Positions 38,337 through 47,470 are shown, counted from the first letter of the stretch. The stretch: DNA of 57,084 bases from an uncultured Robiginitomaculum sp. (GCA_938010385.1 CALLVD010000008.1:1-57084), one strand, 5' to 3'. The notes: a model not told the origin generated them from the letters alone. Numbers and translations: made by a program.

Positions 38337-39107
38337 TCAGGCGTTAGAGAAAAACAGAGCTTGGCTGATGGCAGCTTTTACATTCGCCGGCTTAAACGGT
38401 TTGGATATAAGATAAGCGGGCTCGGGCTTGTCCCCGGTCAGCAAGCGCTCCGGAAAGGCTGTAATGAAAATCACCGGAACGTCATAGGATTTTAAAATCT
38501 CATCGACGGCCTCAATGCCGGAGCTGCCGTCAGCAAGTTGCACATCGGCGAGGACTAAGCCCGGCTTTTTATCTGCCGCTGCGTTCACGGCATCTGTGTG
38601 CGTGGCAGCAATACCGTCAATCGTATGCCCAAGGTCTTCAACCAATCCCTCAATATCGGCCGCAATAATCGGCTCATCTTCGATAATCAGGACATTTGTG
38701 CGCAGTTGCTTCTCAATGTCGGCTTCCGCTTCAGCGAGAAGCGCAGACGCTTTTTCCTGATCAACATTCATCACTCCTGATATATCTTCAATCGACATGC
38801 CTTCCAATGAATTGAGCAGGAAAGCTTGGCGCGATAATGGCGTAAGCCTACGGACGCGGTCGGCAGCCGTCAGCTCGTCGCCCAAATCAGCCTCAAGTTT
38901 AGCGCCGGTGGCGTTCCAAATCGCCAAAAACATGCGATATAATGAAACTTTTGGCGGATGATCCTCGCTCACATCAGCCTCGCCGGCGACCAGCGCCTCC
39001 AAGGCTGTGCGGACATAACGGTCACCCTCAGACTGTGACCCCGTCAGAGCGCGTGAAAATCGGCGAAGATAGGGTAAATGAGGGGCAAAAGTTTCAACGA
39101 GGCTCAC
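38337..39107 (-). CDS. phyR: PhyR anti-anti-sigma response regulator (sigma-like domain plus REC)
   Basis: N-terminal ECF-sigma-like domain, C-terminal REC (VLIIEDEPIIAADIEGLVEDLGH); divergent from nepR-ecfG. Confidence 0.94.
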   Translation of the reverse strand: MSLVETFAPHLPYLRRFSRALTGSQSEGDRYVRTALEALVAGEADVSEDHPPKVSLYRMFLAIWNATGAKLEADLGDELTAADRVRRLTPLSRQAFLLNSLEGMSIEDISGVMNVDQEKASALLAEAEADIEKQLRTNVLIIEDEPIIAADIEGLVEDLGHTIDGIAATHTDAVNAAADKKPGLVLADVQLADGSSGIEAVDEILKSYDVPVIFITAFPERLLTGDKPEPAYLISKPFKPANVKAAISQALFFSNA

Positions 39108-39129
39108 AGTAAAATCCTTTATTATTGCG

Positions 39130-39154
39130 GGAACGATTGTTCCGATACGCCGTT
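39130..39154 (+). promoter_or_regulatory. EcfG-type promoter, distal, of nepR-ecfG
   Basis: GGAAC gattgttccgatacgc CGTT. Confidence 0.8.
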
Positions 39155-39189
39155 TATATTACGACAGCAAATTTATTGTTCAAAATCTT

Positions 39190-39214
39190 TACGCGCGCGG
39201 AACCTTTTAGTTCC
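39190..39214 (-). promoter_or_regulatory. EcfG-type promoter of phyR
   Basis: Minus strand GGAAC taaaaggttccgcgcg CGTA, upstream of phyR start 39107. Confidence 0.7.
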
Positions 39215-39223
39215 GGCTGCGTT
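39199..39223 (+). promoter_or_regulatory. EcfG-type promoter, proximal, of nepR-ecfG
   Basis: GGAAC cttttagttccggctg CGTT. Confidence 0.8.
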
Positions 39224-39257
39224 CAATATTTTTGCGGGGACACAAAAAGGCCATAGA

Positions 39258-39440
39258 ATGACTGATAAACGCGCTACTCACAAACGGAGGCGTACGGACG
39301 CCGGAGATACATTCTCCAAAGAGGACTTGCCGGATAAAATCGGCAAGAACTTACGCCAATTGTACGATGATGTGCTTAATGAGCCGGTTCCGGATGATTT
39401 CCTGAGCCTTTTGTCTCAAGCTGACGCAAAGTCTGAGTGA
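39258..39440 (+). CDS. nepR: NepR family anti-sigma factor
   Basis: Internal ATG of the longer ORF; MTDKRATHKRRRTDAGDTFSKEDLPDKIGKNLRQLYDDVLNEPVPDDFLSLLSQ carries the NepR signature IGxxLRxxYDxVxxEPVPDxFxxLL. Confidence 0.93.
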   Translation: MTDKRATHKRRRTDAGDTFSKEDLPDKIGKNLRQLYDDVLNEPVPDDFLSLLSQADAKSE

Positions 39441-40102
39441 GGTCGGATGACATGTTACAGGAAAGCCGTACGATGACCGCACCCCATGAGGACGCAAGCG
39501 CGTCTGAAAGCGCCGCGCAGGACACGCCCGAATTTGATGAGGCCGCTTTCAAGAAGGACCTCACCGACTTGATTCCGCATTTGCGAGCGTTTTCACGCTC
39601 TCTGTGCGGAAACGCTACGCTGGCGGATGACGTCGCTCAAGACGCCCTGCTAAAAGCCTGGAATGCCCGCGAGCGCTTTATACCGGGGTCAAACCTGAAA
39701 GCCTGGACGTTTACGATTTTACGTAATCAGTTCTATTCGATTAAACGCCGGTCCTGGCGGGCGACATCTCTGGCGCCGGATGTGGCCGAGCAAACAATCG
39801 TTGCGGCGTCTGATGCAGAGCAGTCCATGCACTTGGTTGATCTGCGCCGCGGTTTGGACATGCTCCAGGCTGACCAACGTGAAGCTATTATTTTGGTCGG
39901 TGCGTCAGGATTATCCTACGAAGAAGCCGCCGAAATTTGCGATTGCGCCGTTGGCACAATCAAAAGTCGCGTCAGTCGGGCCAGAAAAGCGCTGGAGACG
40001 ATTATGACTTCCGGTAAATTTGACGGCAAGGGTGATGACGTTCGGGCGCTTGACGCTATGGATGCAATTTTAGACGAAGCAGACGCGCTCTCACGCGGTT
40101 AA
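39437..40102 (+). CDS. ecfG: EcfG family general stress sigma factor
   Basis: Sigma-70 region 2 (LTDLIPHLRAFSRSLCGNATLADDVAQDALLKAW) and region 4 (LSYEEAAEICDCAVGTIKSRVSRARKAL); GTG start overlaps the nepR stop (ATG alternative at 39452). Confidence 0.95.
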   Translation: MRSDDMLQESRTMTAPHEDASASESAAQDTPEFDEAAFKKDLTDLIPHLRAFSRSLCGNATLADDVAQDALLKAWNARERFIPGSNLKAWTFTILRNQFYSIKRRSWRATSLAPDVAEQTIVAASDAEQSMHLVDLRRGLDMLQADQREAIILVGASGLSYEEAAEICDCAVGTIKSRVSRARKALETIMTSGKFDGKGDDVRALDAMDAILDEADALSRG

Positions 40103-40132
40103 ACGTCTCTCTTATTTTCAGGCCGGATATCC

Positions 40133-41785
40133 ATGAAGGATTTGAGAGTCAGACTTGGTTTCATTTTAGCGTTGGCACTCATGCCATTGTTGATATTTTC
40201 TGTTTCGAAATCATACTCTGACTTCAATCGTGACAGAACCTTATTGCGCAGCAATACAGATTTAACCGCCCGAATGGCTCTGACTGAAATCGTCAGCAGC
40301 TTTGAAGTGACGCGCTCCTTATTAAAATTCAAATCGACCCTTTTGCCTCAAGAGGATTGCAGCAGTGATTTGCAGCGACTTACGAGCGAGTATCCCCAGT
40401 TTTATAACCTTGTGCAAGCAGACAGCATAACAGGGCAAATAATATGCTCGGCAAAACCGGTCAAAAGTGACCGGATTGACTTCAAGTCTTTCTCGGACTC
40501 CGTCTCGCCTAAGCAGCCTTTCCATACTGAAATCATTGACGGAACAAGCGCTGACGGCGAGCCTGGAAAAGTGCTGATTACGGTTTATGCCGATTTTAAC
40601 AATGACAAAATTACCGGATATTACGCAGCGGTGGAGGATATAAATTATTTCCCGGCGCTCTTAAAGAAGTCCAAGATATCTGATCAAAATGAGCTGGCTC
40701 TTATCGATGGCAACGCAGGAAAATTAGCGGGGGATTTAAGTGAAGCCAATTTTGAGGGATTGAAAGAGGCCTTTAAAGCCCGGTCTATGGACGACAATCG
40801 GTCATATTACGACGCAGAAGGCCGCCCTATTCTCATTCTCTCAACGCCGGCAGATAACATCTATCTCGCCGTCGCAAGCCGTAACGGCAGTAACGAAAAT
40901 TTGCAGACGTTCAACCCGTTCACCTATGCCGCCCTGCCCGTCTTTGCCTGGCTTTTCGGCTTTGCCGCAATCTGGCTGTCGACAGATCAGCTTATCTTGA
41001 TCCACCTTCGCAGGATGCGCGCTGCCACAATGCGGTTTGCAAATGGCGACCGAAAGGTTCGCGTCGGCCCGCTCAACAACGCCCCCGATTCTATTCGCGC
41101 TTTGGGGAGTAATTTTGATAAGATGGCCGACCGCATCGCCGAGCGCGAAGCGATTATCAGCGACTCCCTTGATGAGAAAGAAGCGCTCCTGCGCGAAATT
41201 CATCACAGGGTGAAAAACAACCTTCAGATTATTATCTCACTGCTGAACATGCAGGAACGCAAGCTGACCGATAAAGACGGCTTGGCAGCCATTACCGATA
41301 CGCGCAGCCGGATTAATGCAATCGCTTTGGTTCACAGAGGTCTGTATGAGAGCGCTGATTTGCGCGTCGTTGATATGCAAAAGTTCTTAGATCGCTTACT
41401 GCCCGAATTGACCATCGCCTTAGGATTGGAAGAAAAAGACATTACGGTTACCAGCCTGGCGCAATGCGAACCGATGGAAGCCGACACAGCAACGCCTGTG
41501 GCTCTGTTTGTCGTCGAAGCCCTGACAAATGCCACAAAACACGGCGTGAGCCGCGGCGGCAAAGTGGCTATAAACATTCTGCAAGACGGAAAAGAGGCCA
41601 CGGTTTCGATCGCCGATGACGGAAAAACTGTCACAGATATCAACGCTATGGGCAATGGCACCGGCATGAAATTAATGCGGGGTTTTGCCCGCCAACTGGG
41701 TGGCAGTCTGGGCAAACGCGTTGATGAAAACGGCTATGAAGTCTCAATAAAATTTTCGCCGCGATCCGCAAAGAAACTTGTTTGA
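40133..41785 (+). CDS. Membrane HisKA_2/HWE-type sensor histidine kinase (PhyK-like candidate)
   Basis: Two TM segments with extracytoplasmic domain, HAMP, EIHHRVKNNLQIIISLLNMQ, EALTNATKHG. Confidence 0.9.
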   Translation: MKDLRVRLGFILALALMPLLIFSVSKSYSDFNRDRTLLRSNTDLTARMALTEIVSSFEVTRSLLKFKSTLLPQEDCSSDLQRLTSEYPQFYNLVQADSITGQIICSAKPVKSDRIDFKSFSDSVSPKQPFHTEIIDGTSADGEPGKVLITVYADFNNDKITGYYAAVEDINYFPALLKKSKISDQNELALIDGNAGKLAGDLSEANFEGLKEAFKARSMDDNRSYYDAEGRPILILSTPADNIYLAVASRNGSNENLQTFNPFTYAALPVFAWLFGFAAIWLSTDQLILIHLRRMRAATMRFANGDRKVRVGPLNNAPDSIRALGSNFDKMADRIAEREAIISDSLDEKEALLREIHHRVKNNLQIIISLLNMQERKLTDKDGLAAITDTRSRINAIALVHRGLYESADLRVVDMQKFLDRLLPELTIALGLEEKDITVTSLAQCEPMEADTATPVALFVVEALTNATKHGVSRGGKVAINILQDGKEATVSIADDGKTVTDINAMGNGTGMKLMRGFARQLGGSLGKRVDENGYEVSIKFSPRSAKKLV

Positions 41786-41799
41786 CGCCGGCCCGGCGG

Positions 41800-41824
41800 G
41801 GAACCTTCTGCTGTCTCTTCCGTT
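41800..41824 (+). promoter_or_regulatory. EcfG-type promoter (GGAAC-N16-CGTT)
   Basis: GGAAC cttctgctgtctcttc CGTT upstream of the gene at 41882. Confidence 0.75.
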
Positions 41825-41881
41825 AGTTAGGTTCAAGCGCTTCAATACTGACGCGCTATACCAATTTAGAGGAGACCTATT

Positions 41882-42178
41882 ATGGCGACCCAAAAGAAAA
41901 ATGTTATCGACCTTAATCCGGACATAAACAAACAGATCGAAACATTGCGCGCCGATATCGCTTTGCTCACAAAAACCGTAAAGACTCAGGCTACCCAAAC
42001 GGCCAAGGCCAAAGCGTCTAAAGTTACAGAGACAGCCACCGTTAAAGCGGCTGAAACCAAGGCAAAATATGACGAGCTGGCAAGCACAGCTGAAAAGTCA
42101 ATTAAAGAAAACCCGCTGTCTGCCGTCGCAATCGCGGCCGTAGCCGGTATGTTTATCGGCCTCTTGTCTCGCCGTTAG
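41882..42178 (+). CDS. DUF883/ElaB-like membrane-anchored stress protein
   Basis: Lys/Ala-rich amphipathic helix followed by ENPLSAVAIAAVAGMFIGLLSRR C-terminal TM. Confidence 0.8.
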   Translation: MATQKKNVIDLNPDINKQIETLRADIALLTKTVKTQATQTAKAKASKVTETATVKAAETKAKYDELASTAEKSIKENPLSAVAIAAVAGMFIGLLSRR

Positions 42179-42187
42179 GCCCGCTTA

Positions 42188-42619
42188 ATGTTGAAGTTTC
42201 TCCTCGCTGCAGCACCCTATGTTCTGAAAGCGCCTAATAAATCTTCGCAAAAGCAGATTGCACGCAGCTTCACAGCTCTTATGCTTTTCGCTTTAAGCGC
42301 CATTATGATTACGGCAGCAAGCTTTATTTATATTGCGTCTGTTTACGGCGCAGCTATAGGCCTTTTGGTTGTTGCCGCCATATGTCTGTTGGGCGGACTT
42401 GCGCTGCAATGGAAGGCTAAATCGGCCAACCGCGCAGTCGTGCAAGACACGGTTTTAACGGAGACATCAGACCCGCTTGCCGCCTATGTACCGGACACAA
42501 TTTTGCAAGATCCGAATGTGTCCAAAGTCATCGGCCAAATCAAGGCGAACCCTTTAACAGCCGGATTGGCAGCAGCCACAATAGGCATGCTGCTTACACG
42601 CGAAATAATGAAAGACTAA
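42188..42619 (+). CDS. Two-TM membrane protein (phage holin family-like)
   Basis: 143 aa with two hydrophobic helices, co-directional with the DUF883-like gene. Confidence 0.7.
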   Translation: MLKFLLAAAPYVLKAPNKSSQKQIARSFTALMLFALSAIMITAASFIYIASVYGAAIGLLVVAAICLLGGLALQWKAKSANRAVVQDTVLTETSDPLAAYVPDTILQDPNVSKVIGQIKANPLTAGLAAATIGMLLTREIMKD

Positions 42620-42621
42620 TT

Positions 42622-42774
42622 ATGACAGACGTTCATACAAATAACGACCCCGCTAAATTAACCCCGCGCGAAGCCAGATCGGCGACGCCCGTGAAAGGCA
42701 TGCCCTATGTATTGAGCATTTCAATAACCGCCGTTATCGTTCTTGCCGTCATCGGACTGGCGATTTATCTTTAA
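42622..42774 (+). CDS. Small single-TM protein
   Basis: 50 aa hand translation MTDVHTNNDPAKLTPREARSATPVKGMPYVLSISITAVIVLAVIGLAIYL; 2 bp after the previous stop, followed by a terminator. Confidence 0.75.
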   Translation: MTDVHTNNDPAKLTPREARSATPVKGMPYVLSISITAVIVLAVIGLAIYL

Positions 42775-42809
42775 TCGCAGTCTACGCTGTAGAATAATGC
42801 TAATTCAGA

Positions 42810-42834
42810 GCCGCCCGATATGGGCGGCTTTTTT
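42810..42834 (+). terminator. Rho-independent terminator
   Basis: GCCGCCC-gatat-GGGCGGC-TTTTTT. Confidence 0.9.
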
Positions 42835-43564
42835 AATATAAAAGTCGGGACGTCACCGGCAAATGATCAGAGTATCCTGCGCGCTCGACTGCGATGTCCT
42901 GAACGCTGAAATGCTTGGAAACGAGTATGTGATCGAGGTCTTTACGCGGATTCCAGCTCGGATATGTCTTGTCAGCCGGGGTCGTCAGACGCTTCATCTC
43001 CAATAAAGATGCCAGCGCAGACAGGGGGAGCGAGGACGCGCCGCAGTTAAAATCACCGGTGATGATGACCGGCTGATCCTTCGGGGCATGCTCTGCCAAA
43101 TATTCGACCTGCATAATTTGATCGGCCCGGCCCAAACTTAGATGCACATTCAGAACATAGAAGGGCTTGGGCGCCTCAATTTTTGCCAAGATAGCCCCGC
43201 GCCCCGCCCGTTTCCCGGGCAGCTTTAAGTCGCAAATATCCGACTGCGGATATTTTGAAAGAATAGCATTGCCATGCCGTGAAATATTACCGACCTTCCG
43301 ATTTTCCTGAACTGATGCAAACCCATAATCTGAACTGAGTAAAATTTCGTCCACCTGAGATTTAAACCCGGAACGGCGGCCGCCTAAGTCAACTTCCTGC
43401 AAGCACGCCACATCATAATTTGATATCACGCCGGAGATATTTTGCAGCGTTTTCATTTTAGATTTAGAATGAAAGAGTTGCAGCCTTGCCTGAGTCACAT
43501 ACTGGCTATAGGCCTTCGTGCCGATTGCGGCTTGAATATTATAGGTGATAAGTTTCAACGGCAT
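42833..43564 (-). CDS. Endonuclease/exonuclease/phosphatase family protein
   Basis: LKLITYNIQ, CLQEVD, ITGDFNCG, LDHILVSKHF, YSDHLPV. Start set at MPLKLITYN. Confidence 0.88.
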   Translation of the reverse strand: MPLKLITYNIQAAIGTKAYSQYVTQARLQLFHSKSKMKTLQNISGVISNYDVACLQEVDLGGRRSGFKSQVDEILLSSDYGFASVQENRKVGNISRHGNAILSKYPQSDICDLKLPGKRAGRGAILAKIEAPKPFYVLNVHLSLGRADQIMQVEYLAEHAPKDQPVIITGDFNCGASSLPLSALASLLEMKRLTTPADKTYPSWNPRKDLDHILVSKHFSVQDIAVERAGYSDHLPVTSRLLY

Positions 43565-43573
43565 CGCAATCTT

Positions 43574-43599
43574 AACGTCAAGGCGGAACACAAAGTTCC
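43574..43599 (-). promoter_or_regulatory. Possible EcfG-type promoter (GGAAC-N17-CGTT)
   Basis: Minus strand GGAAC, 17 nt, CGTT, overlapping the plus-strand promoter of the next gene. Confidence 0.45.
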
Positions 43600-43609
43600 C
43601 ATACACGTT
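43585..43609 (+). promoter_or_regulatory. EcfG-type promoter (GGAAC-N16-CGTT)
   Basis: GGAAC acaaagttcccataca CGTT upstream of the cardiolipin synthase gene. Confidence 0.75.
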
Positions 43610-43630
43610 TAATTACGGTTAGGGAATAAT

Positions 43631-45088
43631 ATGACCGGTGTACCGATTACAGCGCTTTTGCATATCTTGGCCGTGACCTTAATGAGCCTGAGAATCTTAT
43701 ATCGGCGCATGGCGGTCAATACGACGATGGCTTGGCTTGTTATTATTGCCGCGCTGCCGGTTGGCGGAATAATTTTGTATTTCCTGTTCGGGGATCATCG
43801 CTTGGGAAGAAAGCGCCTGAAACTTGGGGAGCGCATACGCGGCTATTACCAAAGGGCCTATGAAATTAATGAATGCGACATTGCCCAAGATCAGATGTCG
43901 GTATCCCCCTATTTCGAGGATTTATCGCGGGTCGTTGCGACGGAAACCGGGTTTCATCCGTCTGTTACTGAAAACATTCGTCTGTTTGATGAAGCCGGCC
44001 ACATCTTCAGCGCTCTGGTAGAGGACATTGATGCGGCAAAGCACAGTTGTTTTGTAGAATTTTATATTGTCGAAGCCCAAGGCCGCGTTATCCCCGTTTT
44101 GGAAGCCATAGAACGCGCCGCCCTGCGGGGCGTGCAGTGCCGTTTTTTGGCCGATGACATAGGCAGCCGAAAGTTTTTAAAAAGCAAGTGGCGAGCCAGG
44201 CTGGAGCAAGCCGGCGTCGTCATTGTGCGATCTTTGGAAGTCAGTTTCTTAAAATCATTTTCCAAAAGAACCGACCTCAGAAACCACAGAAAACTCGTCG
44301 TGATTGATTTATCCGTCGGCTATATCGGCAGCAGCAATCTTGTCGATCCGACCAAATTCAAACAACACGCTGATGTCGGGCAATGGGTCGATATTATGGC
44401 CCGTGTGGAAGGGCATATCTCTTCCTCCCTTGCTGTCGTTTTCAATACAGATTTTATTTTTGATAAAGACGGCGAAAAATACGACGTTGAGAAGCTGAAA
44501 AACCTTCCGCGTGTAACACCGCCCCAGCCGGCCACAAGCAACGCTGTTTTGCAGCTTATACCGTCAGGCCCGGAAATGCGCACCGCCTTAATTTATGAAG
44601 TCATTATCGCCGCTCTGTTTGGCGCCAGACAGTCAATCACGATTGTCACGCCTTATTTTGTCCCGGATGAAGCGCTTGTCTTAGCTTTAACCAATGCTGC
44701 GCGGCGGGGCATCGACGTCTTGCTCATTCTGCCGGAGCGCATCGACTCGATTATGGCTCGCCATGCAAGTGAGGCCGTCTACGATGATTTGCTCGCCGCC
44801 GGCGTTGTCATACGCCGCTACCAAAGCGGCATGCTCCATACGAAAGCCATTTTGATTGACGACAATGTTTCGTTCATAGGCACCGTCAATATAGACATGC
44901 GCAGTTTTTATTTAAATTTGGAAGTGACCCTCGCCATTTATGACAAAGCCTTCACGCAGCGATTACAGACGACTGTCGACCATTACGTCGCGCGCGCCGA
45001 CCGGCTGTCTTATGAAGTTTGGCAAAAACGCTCAAAAGTGAAGCGGTTTAAAGAGAACGTTTTACGATTGGCCGCGCCGCTCCTGTAG
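43631..45088 (+). CDS. cls: Cardiolipin synthase (two PLD HxK motifs)
   Basis: N-terminal PLDc_N TM region, LRNHRKLVVIDLSVGYIGSSNL and MLHTKAILIDDNVSFIGTVNIDMRSF. Confidence 0.93.
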   Translation: MTGVPITALLHILAVTLMSLRILYRRMAVNTTMAWLVIIAALPVGGIILYFLFGDHRLGRKRLKLGERIRGYYQRAYEINECDIAQDQMSVSPYFEDLSRVVATETGFHPSVTENIRLFDEAGHIFSALVEDIDAAKHSCFVEFYIVEAQGRVIPVLEAIERAALRGVQCRFLADDIGSRKFLKSKWRARLEQAGVVIVRSLEVSFLKSFSKRTDLRNHRKLVVIDLSVGYIGSSNLVDPTKFKQHADVGQWVDIMARVEGHISSSLAVVFNTDFIFDKDGEKYDVEKLKNLPRVTPPQPATSNAVLQLIPSGPEMRTALIYEVIIAALFGARQSITIVTPYFVPDEALVLALTNAARRGIDVLLILPERIDSIMARHASEAVYDDLLAAGVVIRRYQSGMLHTKAILIDDNVSFIGTVNIDMRSFYLNLEVTLAIYDKAFTQRLQTTVDHYVARADRLSYEVWQKRSKVKRFKENVLRLAAPLL

Positions 45089-45112
45089 GAACGAAAACCC
45101 GTTCAGCGCGTA
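45088..45112 (+). promoter_or_regulatory. EcfG-type promoter (GGAAC-N16-CGTA)
   Basis: GGAAC gaaaacccgttcagcg CGTA upstream of the hemerythrin gene. Confidence 0.7.
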
Positions 45113-45145
45113 ATTTATGGGAGCACACAAACAAAGGAATTTCCC

Positions 45146-45592
45146 ATGAATATATACACACGATTAAAACAGGATCACGAAAAGCAACGCGATCTTTGCG
45201 ACAAAATCAAATCAACGCACAGCGGATCAAAAAACCGCGCCAATCTGTGGGAAGAGCTGAAAGTTGAATTGGAAGCTCATGCCGCCGCCGAAGAACAGGT
45301 ATTCTACTCTGCGCTTATGCAAAAGCCCGACGGCACGGAGGAAGCCCGACACAGCGTTCACGAGCATCAGGAAATGACCAAGCTTATCACCGAGCTGGAC
45401 GCTATGGATCAGTCAACTGATGTTTGGGAAAAGAAGTTTAAAAAGCTCGCCCATGACGTCATTCATCACGTCGACGAAGAAGAGGCCGACATTTTCCCTG
45501 CGGCCAGAAAAGTCATCGCAACGCAAAAAGCCAGTGACATGGTTGAGGCCTTTAACACCCGCAAACCGGCCGAAGTCGAGCGTCACGCCTGA
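45146..45592 (+). CDS. Hemerythrin HHE-domain protein
   Basis: LKQDHEKQRDLCDKI, HAAAEEQVFYSAL, VHEHQEM, HHVDEEEADIFP metal-ligand pattern. Confidence 0.9.
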   Translation: MNIYTRLKQDHEKQRDLCDKIKSTHSGSKNRANLWEELKVELEAHAAAEEQVFYSALMQKPDGTEEARHSVHEHQEMTKLITELDAMDQSTDVWEKKFKKLAHDVIHHVDEEEADIFPAARKVIATQKASDMVEAFNTRKPAEVERHA

Positions 45593-45613
45593 TAAACAGC
45601 TTTTCAATGATCT

Positions 45614-46417
45614 TTAAAGAAATCGCCGGGATTTAAGCTCGGCGATTTCTTTTGTCCAAGGATCAGCAGAGGCAAAATTTCCGTCTTGCCAATAAATCTC
45701 CGTGACTTTTATTATCTCGGAGTCAATCTCAATGTGATTAAAGCTCGCAGGCTTATTGCGGCGGCGCACTGACAGCGTTCCGGATCCGATAGACATAATT
45801 TCCGTTTCATCGGGCTGACGCTCCAGCGCGAAAGGCGCATGCACATGACCGCTCAGAACGGCGTCAATATTCATCTCGCTGAGACGCGTCAAAGCCTGCG
45901 CGCCCTGCTCCGTCTCTTTTTGCAGCGGGGACGACGGCGGATAAACAAGCGGATGGTGAACTGCGATCATCTTAACAGTTTGCGGCGATGTCGCTTTGAG
46001 CTGCGCAATTTTTTTATCCAGCACCTCCGGGTCAACAACACCCAATGACCAGTCCGGTTTGGCTTGCCATCCACGGGCTGTATTCATCGGCACAATGGAC
46101 ACGTGCTTATCTGTGAAGTGCGGCTCACCCTGCGGGGCAATGATCTTGTTATAGCGCCCAAACGGATTGAAAAATCGTTGCAACAGGCCAAACATCGGCG
46201 TGTCATGATTACCGGGCGTAATAAGTTTTGGCCCGGGCAGCGTTCGCAGCCAATCGCGCGCAGCATAGAATTCCTGCGTCTTGCCGTTTTGGGTTATGTC
46301 CCCGCAAATAACCGTTACGTCCGGTTTGAGCAAATCGACCGTGGCTTTAAGGGCCGCCATGGCGTCTTTGTCTTCGACGCCGAAATGAATATCGGCAAAT
46401 TGTACAATGGACGTCAT
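45614..46417 (-). CDS. Metallophosphoesterase
   Basis: FADIHFG, VICGDITQNG, PGNHD, LSGHVHAP motifs. Confidence 0.9.
   Translation of the reverse strand: MTSIVQFADIHFGVEDKDAMAALKATVDLLKPDVTVICGDITQNGKTQEFYAARDWLRTLPGPKLITPGNHDTPMFGLLQRFFNPFGRYNKIIAPQGEPHFTDKHVSIVPMNTARGWQAKPDWSLGVVDPEVLDKKIAQLKATSPQTVKMIAVHHPLVYPPSSPLQKETEQGAQALTRLSEMNIDAVLSGHVHAPFALERQPDETEIMSIGSGTLSVRRRNKPASFNHIEIDSEIIKVTEIYWQDGNFASADPWTKEIAELKSRRFL
45616..45653. terminator. Bidirectional terminator hairpin
   Basis: AAAGAAATCGCCG ... CGGCGATTTCTTT between convergent genes. Confidence 0.7.
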
Positions 46418-47322
46418 CGGCTATCTCCGCGGTGCAGCTCAGGGGCTAAAACCATGACACCCTCAGGTTCAAATTTTATCTCAATCGGGCACCGCATTTG
46501 TTCAGATTCTCCGTCAAGAAGAACGTCAAACGCGCCTTGCCCGTCAATGCTCACACGCTCGGCAAAGGCGGTTTTCACTAACACGCTGTCACGCCAATCC
46601 TGCGTCAAGGCTTTGGCCCCAATCCCGATTAGCTCAGAGACCGAAAGCTGCGGCACAGAGGCCAGTTCAAATTTATCAGGCTGCGTTGCGCCGGATGTCA
46701 TAAAGGGGCAGTAAATTTGCAGTCCGTTTGCCTCGGTTTCGAAACCTGCCCCGTCGACTTCAACTGCAAATCCTTCACCGTGGGCTATGGCCGAAAGAAC
46801 ATCAGGGATTTGTTTTACCGCTGACAGAACTTCACCGCCGCGCAGCGATTCCCGCGCTTCAGACAAAACGATAGGGTCACCCAGAATTGCGCCGCAGAAA
46901 AACACCCGATCATTGACCAGACCGCCGACTTGCCATCTCGCCTGCTTTTGCGCCAACGCCATCTCCAGCGCTGCATGCCAATCATCAGTGCCGTAAAGCG
47001 CTTTGGGCAACATATTCATCGTGCCGCCCGGCAAAGCGACTAAGGGTATGCCCGCCTCTCTCGCAACGATAGCCCCCGCCCTGCACGTTCCGTCGCCCCC
47101 ATACACCGTCAATAAGTCAGCGGCGGAGTCTTTTATTGCCTGTAAGCTGTCCTTAAGCCCGTCAGGCTCAACGCAATAAACTTTCGGCGCAGGCAAGCCG
47201 TGGCGGATAAAGATTTCGGGCAAAGCTTCGCTGATATCGGACGTGCTGCCGGATGCGATGTTGATTAACACCACGGGCGTTTTAAACGCGGGCTGTGATA
47301 TGTCGGACCGCGCTTCAGTCAT
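46414..47322 (-). CDS. Diacylglycerol kinase family lipid kinase
   Basis: LTVYGGDGTCRAGAIVAREAGIPLVALPGGTMNMLPKALYG matches DAGK_cat GGDGT and PxGTxN motifs; ATGA overlap with the metallophosphoesterase. Confidence 0.88.
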   Translation of the reverse strand: MTEARSDISQPAFKTPVVLINIASGSTSDISEALPEIFIRHGLPAPKVYCVEPDGLKDSLQAIKDSAADLLTVYGGDGTCRAGAIVAREAGIPLVALPGGTMNMLPKALYGTDDWHAALEMALAQKQARWQVGGLVNDRVFFCGAILGDPIVLSEARESLRGGEVLSAVKQIPDVLSAIAHGEGFAVEVDGAGFETEANGLQIYCPFMTSGATQPDKFELASVPQLSVSELIGIGAKALTQDWRDSVLVKTAFAERVSIDGQGAFDVLLDGESEQMRCPIEIKFEPEGVMVLAPELHRGDSR

Positions 47323-47470
47323 GGTTTTTCGGTAAACTCATACCGTTTAAACGTGCAGACGCACCGAAAGTTGCCTGCTCTTTCGCATTGCCTAAATAAC
47401 GTGCCGGTTTCGGAACCAAATAGCTTTTCAGACCTTCTTTCAGCGTACAACCCACTGAAAGGAAGATGAC

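Noticed and set aside
47412-47436. Possible EcfG promoter ahead of the CsbD gene
   Set aside because: GGAAC is present but neither the 16- nor 17-nt spacing gives CGT(T/A) (CCTT/CTTC instead); CsbD may be stress-regulated but this site is too weak to claim.
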